Below are positions 10,913-21,935 of a DNA stretch of 64,000 nucleotides, piece after piece (position 1 is the stretch's first letter; each line of letters starts with the position of its first letter). The stretch is from Bufo bufo (Eukaryota > Chordata > Amphibia > Anura > Bufonidae). Below the pieces are notes generated by a model that saw only the letters and a list, made by a program, of their open reading frames with translations, had not been told where the DNA came from and did not search any database. A program made the position numbers and the translations under genes. The stretch covers positions 371,981,442 through 372,045,441 of the forward strand of contig NC_053392.1 of NCBI RefSeq assembly GCF_905171765.1. Direction: 5' to 3'.

Positions 10913-12054
10913 ATGCTGAGGAAATCGAGTAAAGTCACTAAACAAGACCGGCTGGAGGTGGGCCAAAATGGCGTGATGGAGGAGAGGTGACGGCGCTGCA
11001 TGAGATGGTGAGCCAGAGCGCGGCAGCTAAATCAGCAAGATTGCTAGGCTGGACAGCGGAGTGGGCGGACTGGGCTGAAGACAGGGGGACTGACATACTT
11101 ACCTCCTCTGACAGGAGGATGGTTCCGGGGATAGGCGACGGCCCGGATGCGGCTGATCAGTCCTTGCAGACTCCTGCATGCCCTGCGAAAGATACAGAGA
11201 GCCCTTAGGGCCGGGGGTCTACAAAAGGAGCCCACTCTGAAGGACATAATGGCTGCTGTAGCAAGTTGCAATAGCACACTTAAAGTGCTCACAGTACAAG
11301 TTGGCAGTCTGCGGTCTGATGTGTCTATAATTAGACACGATTTATACAAGATATCCGAGCGCACCTCTGAATTGGAGAAGAGAGTGTCCTCAATGGAAGA
11401 TGTAGTCCAGCCTTTGCAAATGGCGTCTAAGACGTCTATGAAGGACATTGCTGCCCTGTATGCTAAAGCGGATGACCTGGAGAACAGGTCGCGGAGGAAC
11501 AATCTGCGGATTGTAGGAATGCCAGAGAAGACAGAGGGGGTCAATGCCACTGAATTTGTAGAGAAATGGTTGTATCAGTTGTTTCATGAGAAAGGCCCAT
11601 CTTCCCTGTATGCGGTGGAGCGGGTGCACAGAGTGCCCATGCGGCCGCTCCCACCGGGCAGGCCCCCTCGCCCTATTCTTGCGAAGATTTTGCATTTTAA
11701 AGATCGGGACACAATTCTACGTCAGTCCAGGGACAATGAAGAGATGGTTCTGAATGGGGTCAAAGTGTCCATCTTCCCAGATTATTCGAATGAGGTGCAG
11801 CGGAGGAGGAGCCGTTTTATGGATATCAAGAAAAGGCTCTTAGAGGGTTGCAGGTTCCATATGCCATGCTGTTCCCTGCTAAATTGCGAGTAGTGGCTTT
11901 GGGATCCACAGATTTTTTTGAGGATCGGATGAAGCGGCGCAGTGGCTGGCGTCCACGAACGGCAACTGAGAAATGGAGCCTTGGACACTTGAAGGAGGCA
12001 GATATGCTTTTTGGGTTTAATTTACATATGTGTTTGCACTTTAATGTCACTTAA
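10913..12054 (+). pseudogene. L1 ORF1 nucleic-acid-binding protein (frameshifted), L1 A
   Basis: Family role: ORF1p coats L1 RNA as a trimeric chaperone. An ATG at 10913 opens a short frame (MLRKSSKVTKQ), closed early. The main frame resumes by about 11230 and reads a heptad-rich coiled coil (LRSDVSIIRHDLYKISE), then the hallmark LENRSRRNNLRIVGMPE of the RRM-like domain, then AVERVHRVP and ILHFKDRDTIL of the C-terminal domain. Near 11840 the frame shifts and the end (AMLFPAKLRVVALGSTDFF) continues in another frame to a stop at 12052-12054. At least two frameshifts, so no functional product. It aligns throughout with ORF1 at 44908-45991. Confidence 0.85.
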
Positions 12055-12419
12055 ATGTTACACCAGTTAAGAAGTGTTCTATATAATGCTACTGCATGGT
12101 AGATTCTGAGGTGGAGTAGGAGGTTAGGGGATTGTAATGTATTTCCCAGTTGTGGAGAGGATTCTCTGCCTGAGGGAAAGTATTGTTAGAATCAGTACTG
12201 ATTATTGTTCACTAGGGGGCAAATTGCTCACGGAGAGGGGGGGGGGGGGGGGGACTACTGTTCGCATTTGCAGTAACTGATTACTGGGGAGGGAGATGGG
12301 GGGGTGGTAGGGTGATAGGCAGGGGCGGGGGTTGAGGGTGTGACTCTGAATGGATGAGGATTGAGTGGGTGTGAGAGACAGGTATGTCGCAGGGTTTTGT
12401 CATGACACAGGTGATTAAA

Positions 12420-15400
12420 GTTTGAGCTGGAATGTGAGGGGTATGGCTGTGGACGGAAACAACAGTGTATTTTTTCACTACTTGAGGCGTTTTCAGCTGC
12501 CATCTGTTGCCTGCATTTAACTAATGATACTGTACAGTGGCTGAATAAAAGTTGGTGTGGGGACACGCTGGTACACGCAATCCATTCCTCACATTTCAGG
12601 GAGTATGTGTGTTAGTGCATAAAGTATTTGATATGACATGTGCAGCAGCTGTGTGGACGCTGATGGCAAGGTTTGGTATGTATTGTGTGCAAGATTGATG
12701 GGATTCCAGGTGGTGTTGGTGTCAGTGTATGTGCCTCCACCGTTTGCGTCTCTTTTGATATGGGCTATTATGACATTTGTGGCGGACTTCCCTGGGTTAC
12801 CATGGCTACTAGTGGGAGACTTCAATTGCACGCCGGATGACTCTTTGGATAGATGTCGGGTGGAAGGATCAGGCGGATCACCCGGGAGTGTTGCTCTGAA
12901 AAATATTAGAATGAAACTGGTGTGTTTGATGTTGGAGACTACGTAACCCTAATAGGCGCGAATATTCGTGCAGATCTGCTAAGCATCATTCACTATCACG
13001 CATAGACTTGGCTCTGGTCAATGATTGTTATGTTACCACTGATCAGGGATGTTACTCATCATCCCTCGGTCGTTGTCTGACCATTCTTTGGTGCAAATTG
13101 ACTTGTGCCTGGTGGTGCTCAGGCAGGGACCTGAGGCTGTGGAAATGTAACCTGCCCTGGCTAAACGTACTGGGTGACCTGTCTGGGGTTTCTCTGGCAG
13201 TCAGAGAATACTTTGCTATCAATGGAGGGACAGCTTCAATACACGGAGTATGGGATGCTATGAAAGCGTTCTTGAGGGGAGTACGATAAAAGAAATAGTA
13301 AGCATTAATCTAAGTCCAGAGAAGCTGATATTAAAGCGCATGCGCAAGTGGCGGAAGCCGAACGGGTGTTTGGTAGGTCTCCTTCCCTGGCTAATAGCGA
13401 GGCGCTGGCAGTAGCTCAGGAACAGTTGAGGTTCCATTTAATGCAGGCTGCAGAGCGGAAGTGTAGTTTTTATCGCCAAAGATCTTTTGGGGGGGGGGGG
13501 GGAGAAGGTAGGTCATCTACTGTCATCAGTTGTTTCTCAGGCTCAGCGGGGTTCCTCTTGCATACAGGAACTGAAGGATGGAACTGGGAATAGTAGCCAG
13601 GACACAAAAGGAATATTGGATATTTTAAAAGGTTTTTATGTGTCTTTATATGCTTCCACTGTCTCTAGTTCTGAGGAGGCTTTGACCACCTTTTTGGCAG
13701 AGGCACAGTTATCAGTGTTGTCAGACGAGGATAGGGAGAGATTAGAGGAGCCAATCTCGCTTGAGGAGCTGGAGGCCGCACTTGGGGATATGGCGAATGG
13801 TAAGGCTCCGGGGGCAGATGGCCTACCAGTGGAGGTATATAAGAAGCTGCAGGGGGTATTCCTTCCCGAATTGCTCAAGGTGCTTGAACATTCACTGGAG
13901 ACGGGTTCGCTACCACATTCTATGCAGGAGGCTATTATCATAGTTATCCCTAAGCCTGGGAAGGATCCCAAATTACCGGATTCATATAGACCAATTTCGC
14001 TTTTAACAGCGGATGTAAAGCTCCTGGCGAAGGTGTTGGCAAACAGGTTGTCCAGGGTGATTCTGACCATTGTACACCCGGATCAGATGGGATTTATGCC
14101 AGGGAAGTCGACTGCTATAAATGTCCGCAGATTATATGGCAGTTTGAATATTCCGGCAGATAACTGTGGGGACAGGCCTTGCTTACTCTTGATGCCGCCA
14201 AGGCGTTTGATAGTGTAGAGTGGAATTATTTGTGGGGGATCTTGAGAGCCATGGGCTTTGGTGTGCGGTTTATTCAGTGGGTAAAGGTGTTGTACTCGAG
14301 TCCCAGGGAGAGAATTAGAGCAAATGGGGGGCTGTCGGATAACTTTGTTTTGGCTAGAGGCACCAGACAAGGATGCCCACTGTCGCCCTTGTTGTTTGCT
14401 CTTGCAATTGAACCACTGGCAGCCCTGATTCGCCTGTCGCCTCATATAATGGGGTTTAGATATGGTGCGGTGCAGAACAAAGTGGCTATGTACGCTGACG
14501 ACACTTTATTATTCTTGGGCGATACTGGGTCATCTCTGGATGCAGCCATGGCTTTAATAGATAGACTTGGGAGCTTCTCTGGACTTCAGATAAATTGGCA
14601 GAAGTCTGCTTTGATGCCGATAGATGGGCAGGCCCTGCAAATTAGGCGAGTTAATAGTACGGTACCCTGGGTAAATAAGTTCAAATACTTAGGGTTGTAT
14701 ATAACACCTAGACTGTCGGATTTTGAAGAATTAAATCTGACCCTGTTGCTCGCTACTTTCAGGCTGAAGGTAAGGACTTGGTGTAGGCTCTTTTTATCGG
14801 TAGTGGGTAGAGTAAACCTTTTAAAGATGGTAATGATGCCCCAGCTGCTTTATGTATTAAATAATGCCCCCGTGTGGATTCCTTTGGATAGGTTTAGGGA
14901 AGTACACTCCATGTTCAGGGACCTTATTTGGAAGTACGGTCAAGCAAGGATCAAGCTGGAGACGTTGCAATACCCTAAGACAGAAGGAGGTTTGGCAGTT
15001 CCGAATGCCTGGATATATTTCTTGGCCTCCCAGTGTCAGCACTTAAAGGGCTGGATTTACTTCCAGTCGCAGGATGTGACGGGAAGGATACTGCAGCACT
15101 GGTTGGGTAGTAGTGACCTTATGTGTATACTGGAGGGGTCAGGAATGCATGTGGGGAGAGAGAAGGTCTTGCTTATTGAACTTATGAAGAAGGTATGGGC
15201 AAAGGTGAAACAGCTCAGAGGTGTGGGTGGAGTTGGAGAGCTTTCCCCAATATGGAACAATAATCTATTGCCAGAATTCTTGTCTTTGTCAGGACTCCGG
15301 AATTGGGAATCTCATAAGGTAATGAGGATAGGTCAACTGATGGAGGGGAATGTGTTCAAATCATTTCAGGGTCTGCAGCAGGAATTCAATGTCCCTAAGG

Positions 15401-16159
15401 TCTGGTTTTATCAGTATCTACAATTGAGGCATGCCTATGATGTCACGATAAGGAAAGGTTGTATTATAGCTAAAATGGATGTGGTACAAAAACATATTCT
15501 CCCGGTAGGGGGGAAGAGAGGGTTGATTTCGCAATTGTATACCCTTTTACTGGGCAAATTTCTAGAAGGGTCCCCTCTGAAGCGGATGGTGAAATGGGAG
15601 GATGATCTGGGGGACATTTCTAAAGATCAGTGGGAAGATATACTGGAGGCAGTTCCCAGAGTGTCCCTAGGTGAGCAGGGTAAGTTGTCACAACTATTCA
15701 TCATCCATAGGGTATATAAAAATCCGGTATTTTTACGAAAAATTGGTGTTAGGACTGATGATAAATGTCCGAAGTGTATGGAGGAAGGAGCGGACCTGTT
15801 GCATATGCTTTGGTCTTGTCCAGTGAGTAGGTAGTTACTGGGATGAGGTGTTGACTTTGATTAATCGCAACTTGACGCTGAGGTTGCAAAAGGACCCTAT
15901 GATATGTGTGTTGGGATATGTGTCGGAGATTGGAGGGAGTGAGCTAGTAAAGGGGGCGGTAGGGAGGCTGTTATATGTGGCTAGAAATCTGGTGGCGCAG
16001 CGGTGGATCCAGGAGAGTCCGCCAACACTGGACGAGTATGTGCGGAGGGTGCATGACATGTCAACTATGGAAAGAGGTGTGTTTGTGAAGAGAGACTGTC
16101 CTCAGAAGTTTGAGAAATTGTGGAATGAATGGTTGTCTCATACTCATATCGTGATATAA
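12420..16159 (+). pseudogene. L1 ORF2 endonuclease / reverse transcriptase (decayed), L1 A
   Basis: Family role: nicks the target and copies L1 RNA into it. The APE-type endonuclease begins near 12420 (SWNVRG in a shifted frame), has several stops, and retains VYVPPPF and LLVGDFN (12638-12946). The RT region runs in two frames: 13487-14218 (PGKDPKLPDSYRPISLL, then DQMGFMPGKST) and 14179-15834 (LDAAKAFDSVEW, GTRQGCPLSPLLFALAIEPLA). The catalytic YADD is at 14491-14502. A C-terminal zinc-knuckle-like block CPKCMEEGADLLHMLWSC precedes a small insertion near 15832, after which the tail continues to 16159. RT residues are well preserved despite frameshifts. Confidence 0.9.
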
Positions 16160-16452
16160 GATATGTTGGAGGTATTCACGCTCTGAATTACAGGGGGGGG
16201 GAGGGGTGTGTGAGGTGCGGGGGGTAAGATTTTGCTATGTTTTATGCATATTTTGTATAATATTTGCTCTTGTTAAAGTACATTGCAAACTGCTGTGAGG
16301 GGATTTTCTCCTGTTATTGTCATGGGATATTGCTATATTCCAATCTCTGTATTTGTGATTGAAGAAACAATGTACTGTCAGAAAATAAGTCTACTATAAT
16401 GGATCAATAAAAATGATTTGATTTAAAAAAAAAAAAAAAACACTGGCTGTGG

Positions 16453-16781
16453 AAAGAAAAACAAACACTCTAGCTCAAAAACATTTTCTACTCCTCCACT
16501 CAGGCAATATAAAACTTTTAATCTGCAAACAGATAATCACTTTCCAAAAAGTTTTTTTTCACAAAAATAAAAACCAGTAAACAATCAAAAACAAGAAAGC
16601 AACGGCTTAGAAACAATAGATTTTGGATGGAACTGAAAAGGTAAATTGTTGTTTTTTTGTATAAATAACCTGTCAATAATTATTACTTGCCAAACCGAGA
16701 CCAATGTTGATGTAGAACGTCTTCTTTTTTGGGCCGCTCAACATTTGCAATGTTTTGTGGAAGATCCGGTGTCCGACTATT
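16453..16781. other. Kolobok interior after the L1
   Basis: The first ~40 bases are the rest of the interrupted tandem unit (AAACACTCTAGCTCAAAAAC). The remainder is AT-rich and lies just downstream of the transposase stop on the minus strand. No separate feature was seen. Confidence 0.5.
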
Positions 16782-18770
16782 TCATTCTGATGTGATCTCT
16801 CCTAAAGCTATTTTCAAACAGTCGGCTAAAAATTTTTCAACATGTTCGACGCTCATTGGTTCATAAACGTTTTTCCCCATCCAGCGTTTTTTCCCCTTTG
16901 AAAGTATTAATTTTGTTTGTCTTGTATCTATGGGTGCTAAAACAGATGTTGGTACTTAAACAACTGCTTGTTGTCTTCCCAGATTATTATTATGCGCTAA
17001 AATTGCTAGTTTTGTTCTGGCTTCCATGCCATCAATTTCAAAATGTATTCTATTTGTACGAAACTTTAATACTAAACTGTGGAAGGCTTCAACTGTACGG
17101 TGTTGCAATTTCTGATCAAGTGTGGAACATCGCTGCTGATTTGTTGATTTTGGATGATCTTCTCCAGTCTACGAAAAGCAGTACTCTCTTTTTTGAGCCA
17201 TAATACTGAAGGGTTTTCATTTAATTCTTCATAGGAACATTTTTTGTAGTGTTCTCCATTTTCCCACTCATGCATGTCGACTATGTGATAGAGAACAGGA
17301 TTCCAATGTTCCCTGAAGAAAACCTCATTGTGGTGACATGTTTTTACACTCCACCAGAAATGGTTCACTATCTTATCATTCCAGGGTTTCAGTTCCTGTC
17401 CAGCTCTTCTGTTACTTGCCTTTAAAAATTGACCATCTCCGGCTATACACATGGGAAAAGCATGCATTTCTTCATGTACTTTTCTCTTTTATTTCTGCCA
17501 GGCAATATCAATTGCAGGGAAAATAAATCTAGTTTGATAATGGTAAAAAGTTGTCTCCGAAAATGCGGTCAAACCAAAAATGTTAACCAATTTGTGCACC
17601 TTTTGAAAGTTAAAGTGGAGTCCACTGCACAAGATCGATGATGCCAAAAGGACATTGTCACTCCAAAAACGACCAATTTTAGGCTAAGTACTCCATAATA
17701 AAGATGAGTGCCCTCTCCTACATCTACCGCAAATTGTCAAAGCACTTCCCTCGGTTTTGAAATAGAAAATATGGCTAGATTACAACTGTCAGTATACTGA
17801 CATTTCACCTGACGTAGAAGTACATCAAGGCAACTTTCATTAACTATAAATTAAGGATCATTGACCATGTCTTCAACAGTTAGTTCTGGAAAAGAATAAT
17901 CAGGGTTAGTTTCCAAAACTGACTAATGCAATCAAATGAGACGAGCAGTGGCTTACCATCAAAGGGTCATACGAGTTATCCCTTGAATCCAGAACTTCCC
18001 GTGTCAACTTCTGCATGAGTGCCAATATTGCCAAACTCCGGAATTTCACCTGTTAATGGAAAAATTCTACTAACCTCATCATCATCACTGTTAACCACAT
18101 CTTCTGGTTAAAACAAGATTTGGTCTTTTTTTGTACTAATAGGAGACAGAAGGCTAACAAAAGGAATGTTAATCTGATTTAGATTTGTTGAACCTTTTGG
18201 CAAAGGTGTAGATTCAGTTACTATATTAGTAAGTTGTCTTACAGGGGATTGTTCTTCCACAAGGACCACGTTTGGGAAATCATAATTGGTCTGAGTCGAA
18301 GCATCTCTGACTTGTTGAATTTCCACGCATGAAAAAAATTCAGTCTGCCCACTTGACTCAGTATTTATAGAGGATTCAGAAGACAAACATATATTATCAA
18401 ACTGTTGCCCACTAAGATTATCAATTTTTCTCTTGAATATTATTATTATTTTTTTCAAATTGTCTGTCACTTTCCTTTTGGATTCAAGCTAATTTTCAAA
18501 TATGGTTGGATTTGAAATTGGACGAACTACACGGCCACCAGCATTGACAATGAAACTGTCTTCTGTGAAATGTAAAGAACACAGTTTTTTGCATGCTAAA
18601 ATATCTTCTGCAAGATAATTTAATTCCTCTCCCCCTAAAGGAATTAATATTGACAACCATTCCATTATTCTTTCCCTACTGTTGGGAAAGCAGTGTAATT
18701 TTATTTCGTGGCCGTTGTGGATACCTCCAGCCACAAAAAAGCAGTTCTTGATCCAACAAGTGGATGGCAT
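16782..18770 (-). pseudogene. Kolobok-type transposase with N-terminal THAP zinc finger (broken)
   Basis: Family role: cuts and pastes TTAA-flanked elements; THAP binds the ends. The start ATG at 18770-18768 gives MPSTC, and the THAP C2CH ligands are C5, C10, C64 and H67 (C-x4-C, later C-S-L-H-F) with HCFP at 26-29 and W38. The frame closes at 18489 and resumes at 18470-18108, with an acidic DASTQT linker. Catalytic-region blocks survive further along: ELKPWNDKIVNHFWWSVKTC and HIVDMHEWENGEHYKKC (17467-17072), then after a frameshift FHSLVLKF, HFEIDGMEARTKLAIL and GRQQAVV followed by an in-frame stop (16956-16958). The tail KKRWMGKNVYEPMS ends at TGA 16784-16782. Span is ~1.99 kb (about 660 codons), a normal length. 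Several stops and frameshifts make it dead. The IDGMEARTKLAILAHN block argues for Kolobok rather than P element. Confidence 0.88.
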
Positions 18771-19529
18771 TTTCCAAATTCCTGTTGAAAAACATAAAAA
18801 TAAATAAATACATATTGTATGGATAGAATTGCTAAAGTAAAATTAAACTTACCAGATTTGTTTTAAAAAATAACCAACTTGGCAACGTAGAAACGTAGAT
18901 CTAGTCTACAACTTATTCCAACAGGGAATATTTTTTGGGAACACAAAAAATAGATTACTCTTCTTTCTTCGTCCATTGTTGAAGCTTTGAACAAAACTTT
19001 TGCATTCAATACTTACCAAATTTTCTTACTTACCATAAATAGTGTTCAAACATATAAACACAAAAACGTTTAATCGTTGAACATGCAAATAACCCATTGC
19101 AACCGTGGATATGGGTTTTTAACTCCATAACTTCACGCAACATGTTTCTTCTTCCAGCGATGAACGTTGGATTGAAACTTACCGGTATGGTAGGTACCTA
19201 CAAATCCTTACCGCAGAAACCACTATACAAAACAAAATTCAAGAAATTATAATCAAATAAAAATGGTAATCGATTTGGTGAACAAATAGAACTTAGATTA
19301 ATTTAATAAGTACATTTTTAAAATTGTTTTATATTGGAAACGACCAATGTCACACAAAGATATTTTAAATATCCTAAAATGAAAAAAATTAAGATAATAT
19401 AAATTGAAAAATACTTTTAGGTCCATATTGAATAAGTGTTGATTACAAGTTGATTTAGTTGTCGATGAAACCAATGTCACTTGCCAAAATTTGCTTTCTA
19501 CATTATTTATTTGGGTGGTTGTTTATATT
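18771..19529. other. Upstream region of the transposase, between gene and right inverted repeat
   Basis: AT-rich sequence lying 5' of the transposase on the minus strand. It would contain the 5' untranslated region if transcription starts in the right inverted repeat. No TATA box or other element could be chosen confidently. Confidence 0.35.
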
Positions 19530-21931
19530 AGAATTCATAAGTTGGTGTGTGTTACCACTAGAATTTAGTAACTGCAAGCGTGGTTGATCTGATCGTATAG
19601 TCCACCCACCATTGTAAAAAGAAAGTGGTGTACTAAACCTCCAAAGTCTTCTCTCAAACTGTCCCAAAAAAACAGCAATAGGGGCTATTGGCATTGTGTT
19701 ATTACTGTAATATGACAGTTGACATCAGTGCGTTTTGAAAACAATACTTGCATTGTTTTATAGCTAATTAGCACAGAAACAAAGAGTGTAGTAGAGGTAA
19801 AGAAATATAAGAATGAGACGGCTGTTGCAGTGAAGCGTATATTTCAATAAAGTGGTTAATCTCAAACATGGCTAGTTTGTATTTGGAACAATTACTGGCA
19901 GTGTTAAAAAACGGATGCAGCTGTAATGTATAGTTGGTAAAGGGAGTATTACTAGCTGTTTTTCACAGCTGGCAGAAAAGAATACAACGAGAGCCGGAGT
20001 ACAACCAATCCTCCATAACCCTGTTGTCCCACAAGCTCGCCTTTGGGTGAAAACAATGTGTTATAATCGTTTGGGTCATCCGTGGCAGATTATGATAACA
20101 GGGTGGGCCCCAGTACCCTTTTTTTTAAACAAAAATGCCCCCCAAATTATCATAACCAGCCAAAGGTAAACCATACAGCTGTGGGCTGCCATTATCAGGT
20201 GAGAAGGTCATGGTTTTTGGCTCCCTCAGCCTAGTAATAACAGCCCGCAGCCGCCCCAAGAGAGAACCCATCACATCACGGCAACCCGGCTCTTCATGGC
20301 ACCCCTGGGGCTTTGGGTACCGGGGTAAATGAGTTGGGGGTTTACTGTCAGCACAGTTGTCACAATCAAAAACACACTGGCCGACAATAAGACCCTGTCA
20401 TAGTGTTGGGAGCGTCTGTACAGAGGCACCCATTACTACCACTGCAAGTATTGAATAGCAAGATGACAAATAGCCATGTTTGTAACCACTTTATTGAAAT
20501 AATTACTCCCCAACCATTTTAATAAGTAGTTTCCACTTTACTGATTTGTGGTCTTCCAGGATCTAGATGAAGTCCGAGATATAATCTACAAAAAAGAGGA
20601 ACTGATATCAGTGGGGCATGAAAAACAATTACATTACTATACAAAGACAGATGGTTAGACATTGAGACAACTTAGTTGGTGGAAAATGGATACAATTATT
20701 TAGTCCTTAGCCATCAGTAAGGAGAGATAGTATAAATGGCTTCAGTAATATTGCCCACAGTGGACAACATATTGTTGAACATGATAAGCGATTATAATAG
20801 TAAACTGTAATCAACAAAGCATGTTCAGAATACAAGGGAGTTGTTCAAAGTAGTACCAGCATGGTTGCTGTCAGAGTTTTTTTTTTTGGGGCGAATCAGT
20901 ATAACCCCCAGCATGCTCGTTGCCTTAGGGGGCCAGTTATGGGGTATGCAGTATAACCCCCAACATGCTCATTTCCATAGGGGGGCAGGCACTAGAACCC
21001 CCATCATGCTCGTTGCCTTAGGGGAGCAGTTATGGGGTATGCAGTATAACCCCAATCATGCTCGTTGCCTTAGGGGGCCAGTTATGGGGTATGCAGTATA
21101 ACCCCCAACATGCTCGTTGCCATAGGGGAGCAGTTATGGGGTATGCACTATAACCCCCATCATGCTCGTTGCCTTAGGGGGGAAATTATGGGGTAGGCAC
21201 TATAACCCCCAACATGCTCGTTGCCTTAGGGGGCCAGTTATGGGGTATGCAGTGTAACCACCAACATGCTCGTTGCCATAGGGGAGCAGTTATGGGGTAT
21301 GCACTATAACCCCCATCATGCTCGTTGCCTTAGGGGGGAAATTATGGGGTAGGCACTATAACCCCCAACATGCTCGTTGCCATAGGGGAGCAGTTATGGG
21401 GTATGCACTATAACCCCCATCATGCTCGTTGCCTTAGGGGGGAAATTATGGGGTATGCAGTATAACCCCCAACATGCTCGTTGCCATAGGGGATTATGGG
21501 AGGTAAATAGACAATACAACCATCATGCTCGTTCGCCTAGGGGTGATTTTTACACTTTCCCACAGGATGCTGCTGCTGCCGCCGCCGTCTTCTTCGATGC
21601 TCTCCGCTGGGGACTCCAAGATGGCGCTCGGTCCGGATGTCTCGCGAGAACTTGAGCTCCTTCTCCCTGGCTAAGAGCGGGGCGCTGCGATTGGATGCGC
21701 TCACTGCCAGGGAGAAGATAACCGCGCCCAGCAGAACTAAAATGTTAATGCCTACTATAACCAAGTCGCCTCATTTGCATATGAGGTGACTAAACAAACG
21801 GGGAGCACAGCGGGCGAAGAGGGGGGCCTTTTGAAAAAAAATAATAATAATACGTTTTCAGACATCAGTGGCAGCAGCCCGATAAGGTAGTACGAGAATT
21901 GCACACACTTCTTTCTGATGAAAGGTCCTCT
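19530..21931. repeat. Right long inverted repeat of the Kolobok element
   Basis: Inverted counterpart of 5933-8085. From the inner end it matches AAGTTGGTGTGTGTTACCACT, then the AACAGCAATAGGGGCTATTGG block, the CAGGGTCTTATTGTCGG-type block near 20380, the minisatellite (20885-21540) and the terminal block with GACATCAGTGGCAGCAGCCC. It is ~250 bases longer than the left arm, mostly from extra minisatellite units. Confidence 0.85.
20885..21540 (-). repeat. Minisatellite in the right inverted repeat (~53-base unit)
   Basis: About thirteen units around CATGCTCGTTGCC and TATGGGGTATGCA, the complement of the left-arm unit. Individual units alternate between AGGGGGGAAATT, AGGGGGCCAGTT and AGGGGAGCAGTT variants, showing block-wise homogenisation. 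Confidence 0.85.
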
Positions 21932-21935
21932 TTAA

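Larger units (their letters stand above)
10752..16440 (+). mobile_element. L1-clade LINE, essentially full length, decayed (L1 A)
   Basis: A 17-base target duplication (AAAAACACTGGCTGTGG at 10735-10751 and 16436-16452) brackets an element that starts GGGGCATGGCC and ends in AATAAAAATG and a poly-A tail. It carries ORF1 (10913-12054) and ORF2 (12420-16159), both with frameshifts and stops. The start matches the 5' end of a second L1 at 44739 (GGGCGTGGCC), so the 5' end is probably complete. Variable duplications and the A tail indicate unspecific L1-type insertion rather than a site-specific Tx1 type. It landed inside the third unit of a Kolobok tandem repeat. Confidence 0.9.
5933..21931. mobile_element. 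Large Kolobok-superfamily DNA transposon with long inverted repeats, a THAP transposase and a P2X7-type cargo exon
   Basis: TTAA at 5929-5932 and 21932-21935 flanks AGAGGACCTTTCATCAG and its complement. The inverted repeats run inward for more than 2 kb (about 5933-8085 and 19530-21931). Inside, the minus strand holds a decayed THAP-domain transposase (18770-16782) whose C-terminal blocks match Kolobok-type transposases. The plus strand holds an exon with P2X7 C-terminal-domain motifs (8986-9719). Later insertions are an L1 (10752-16440) and Harbinger-like MITEs (8411-8919, 9086-9627). Without these the element would be close to 9.2 kb, large for the superfamily. It lies just downstream of the MED23 3' end. 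Superfamily assignment rests on TTAA, THAP and the transposase blocks, so I am fairly sure. It is not active in this copy because the transposase is broken. Confidence 0.85.

Noticed and set aside
11044..11550. Minus-strand frame of 168 codons
   Set aside because: Antisense shadow of L1 A ORF1; no similarity of its own.
10752..16440. Tx1-type site-specific LINE
   Set aside because: Each L1 here has a different target and long variable duplications with a poly-A tail, as for ordinary L1.
16782..18770. P-element (THAP9-like) transposase
   Set aside because: THAP is shared by P elements and Kolobok, but the TTAA target, the long element ends and the HFEIDGMEARTKLAIL-type blocks fit Kolobok better.
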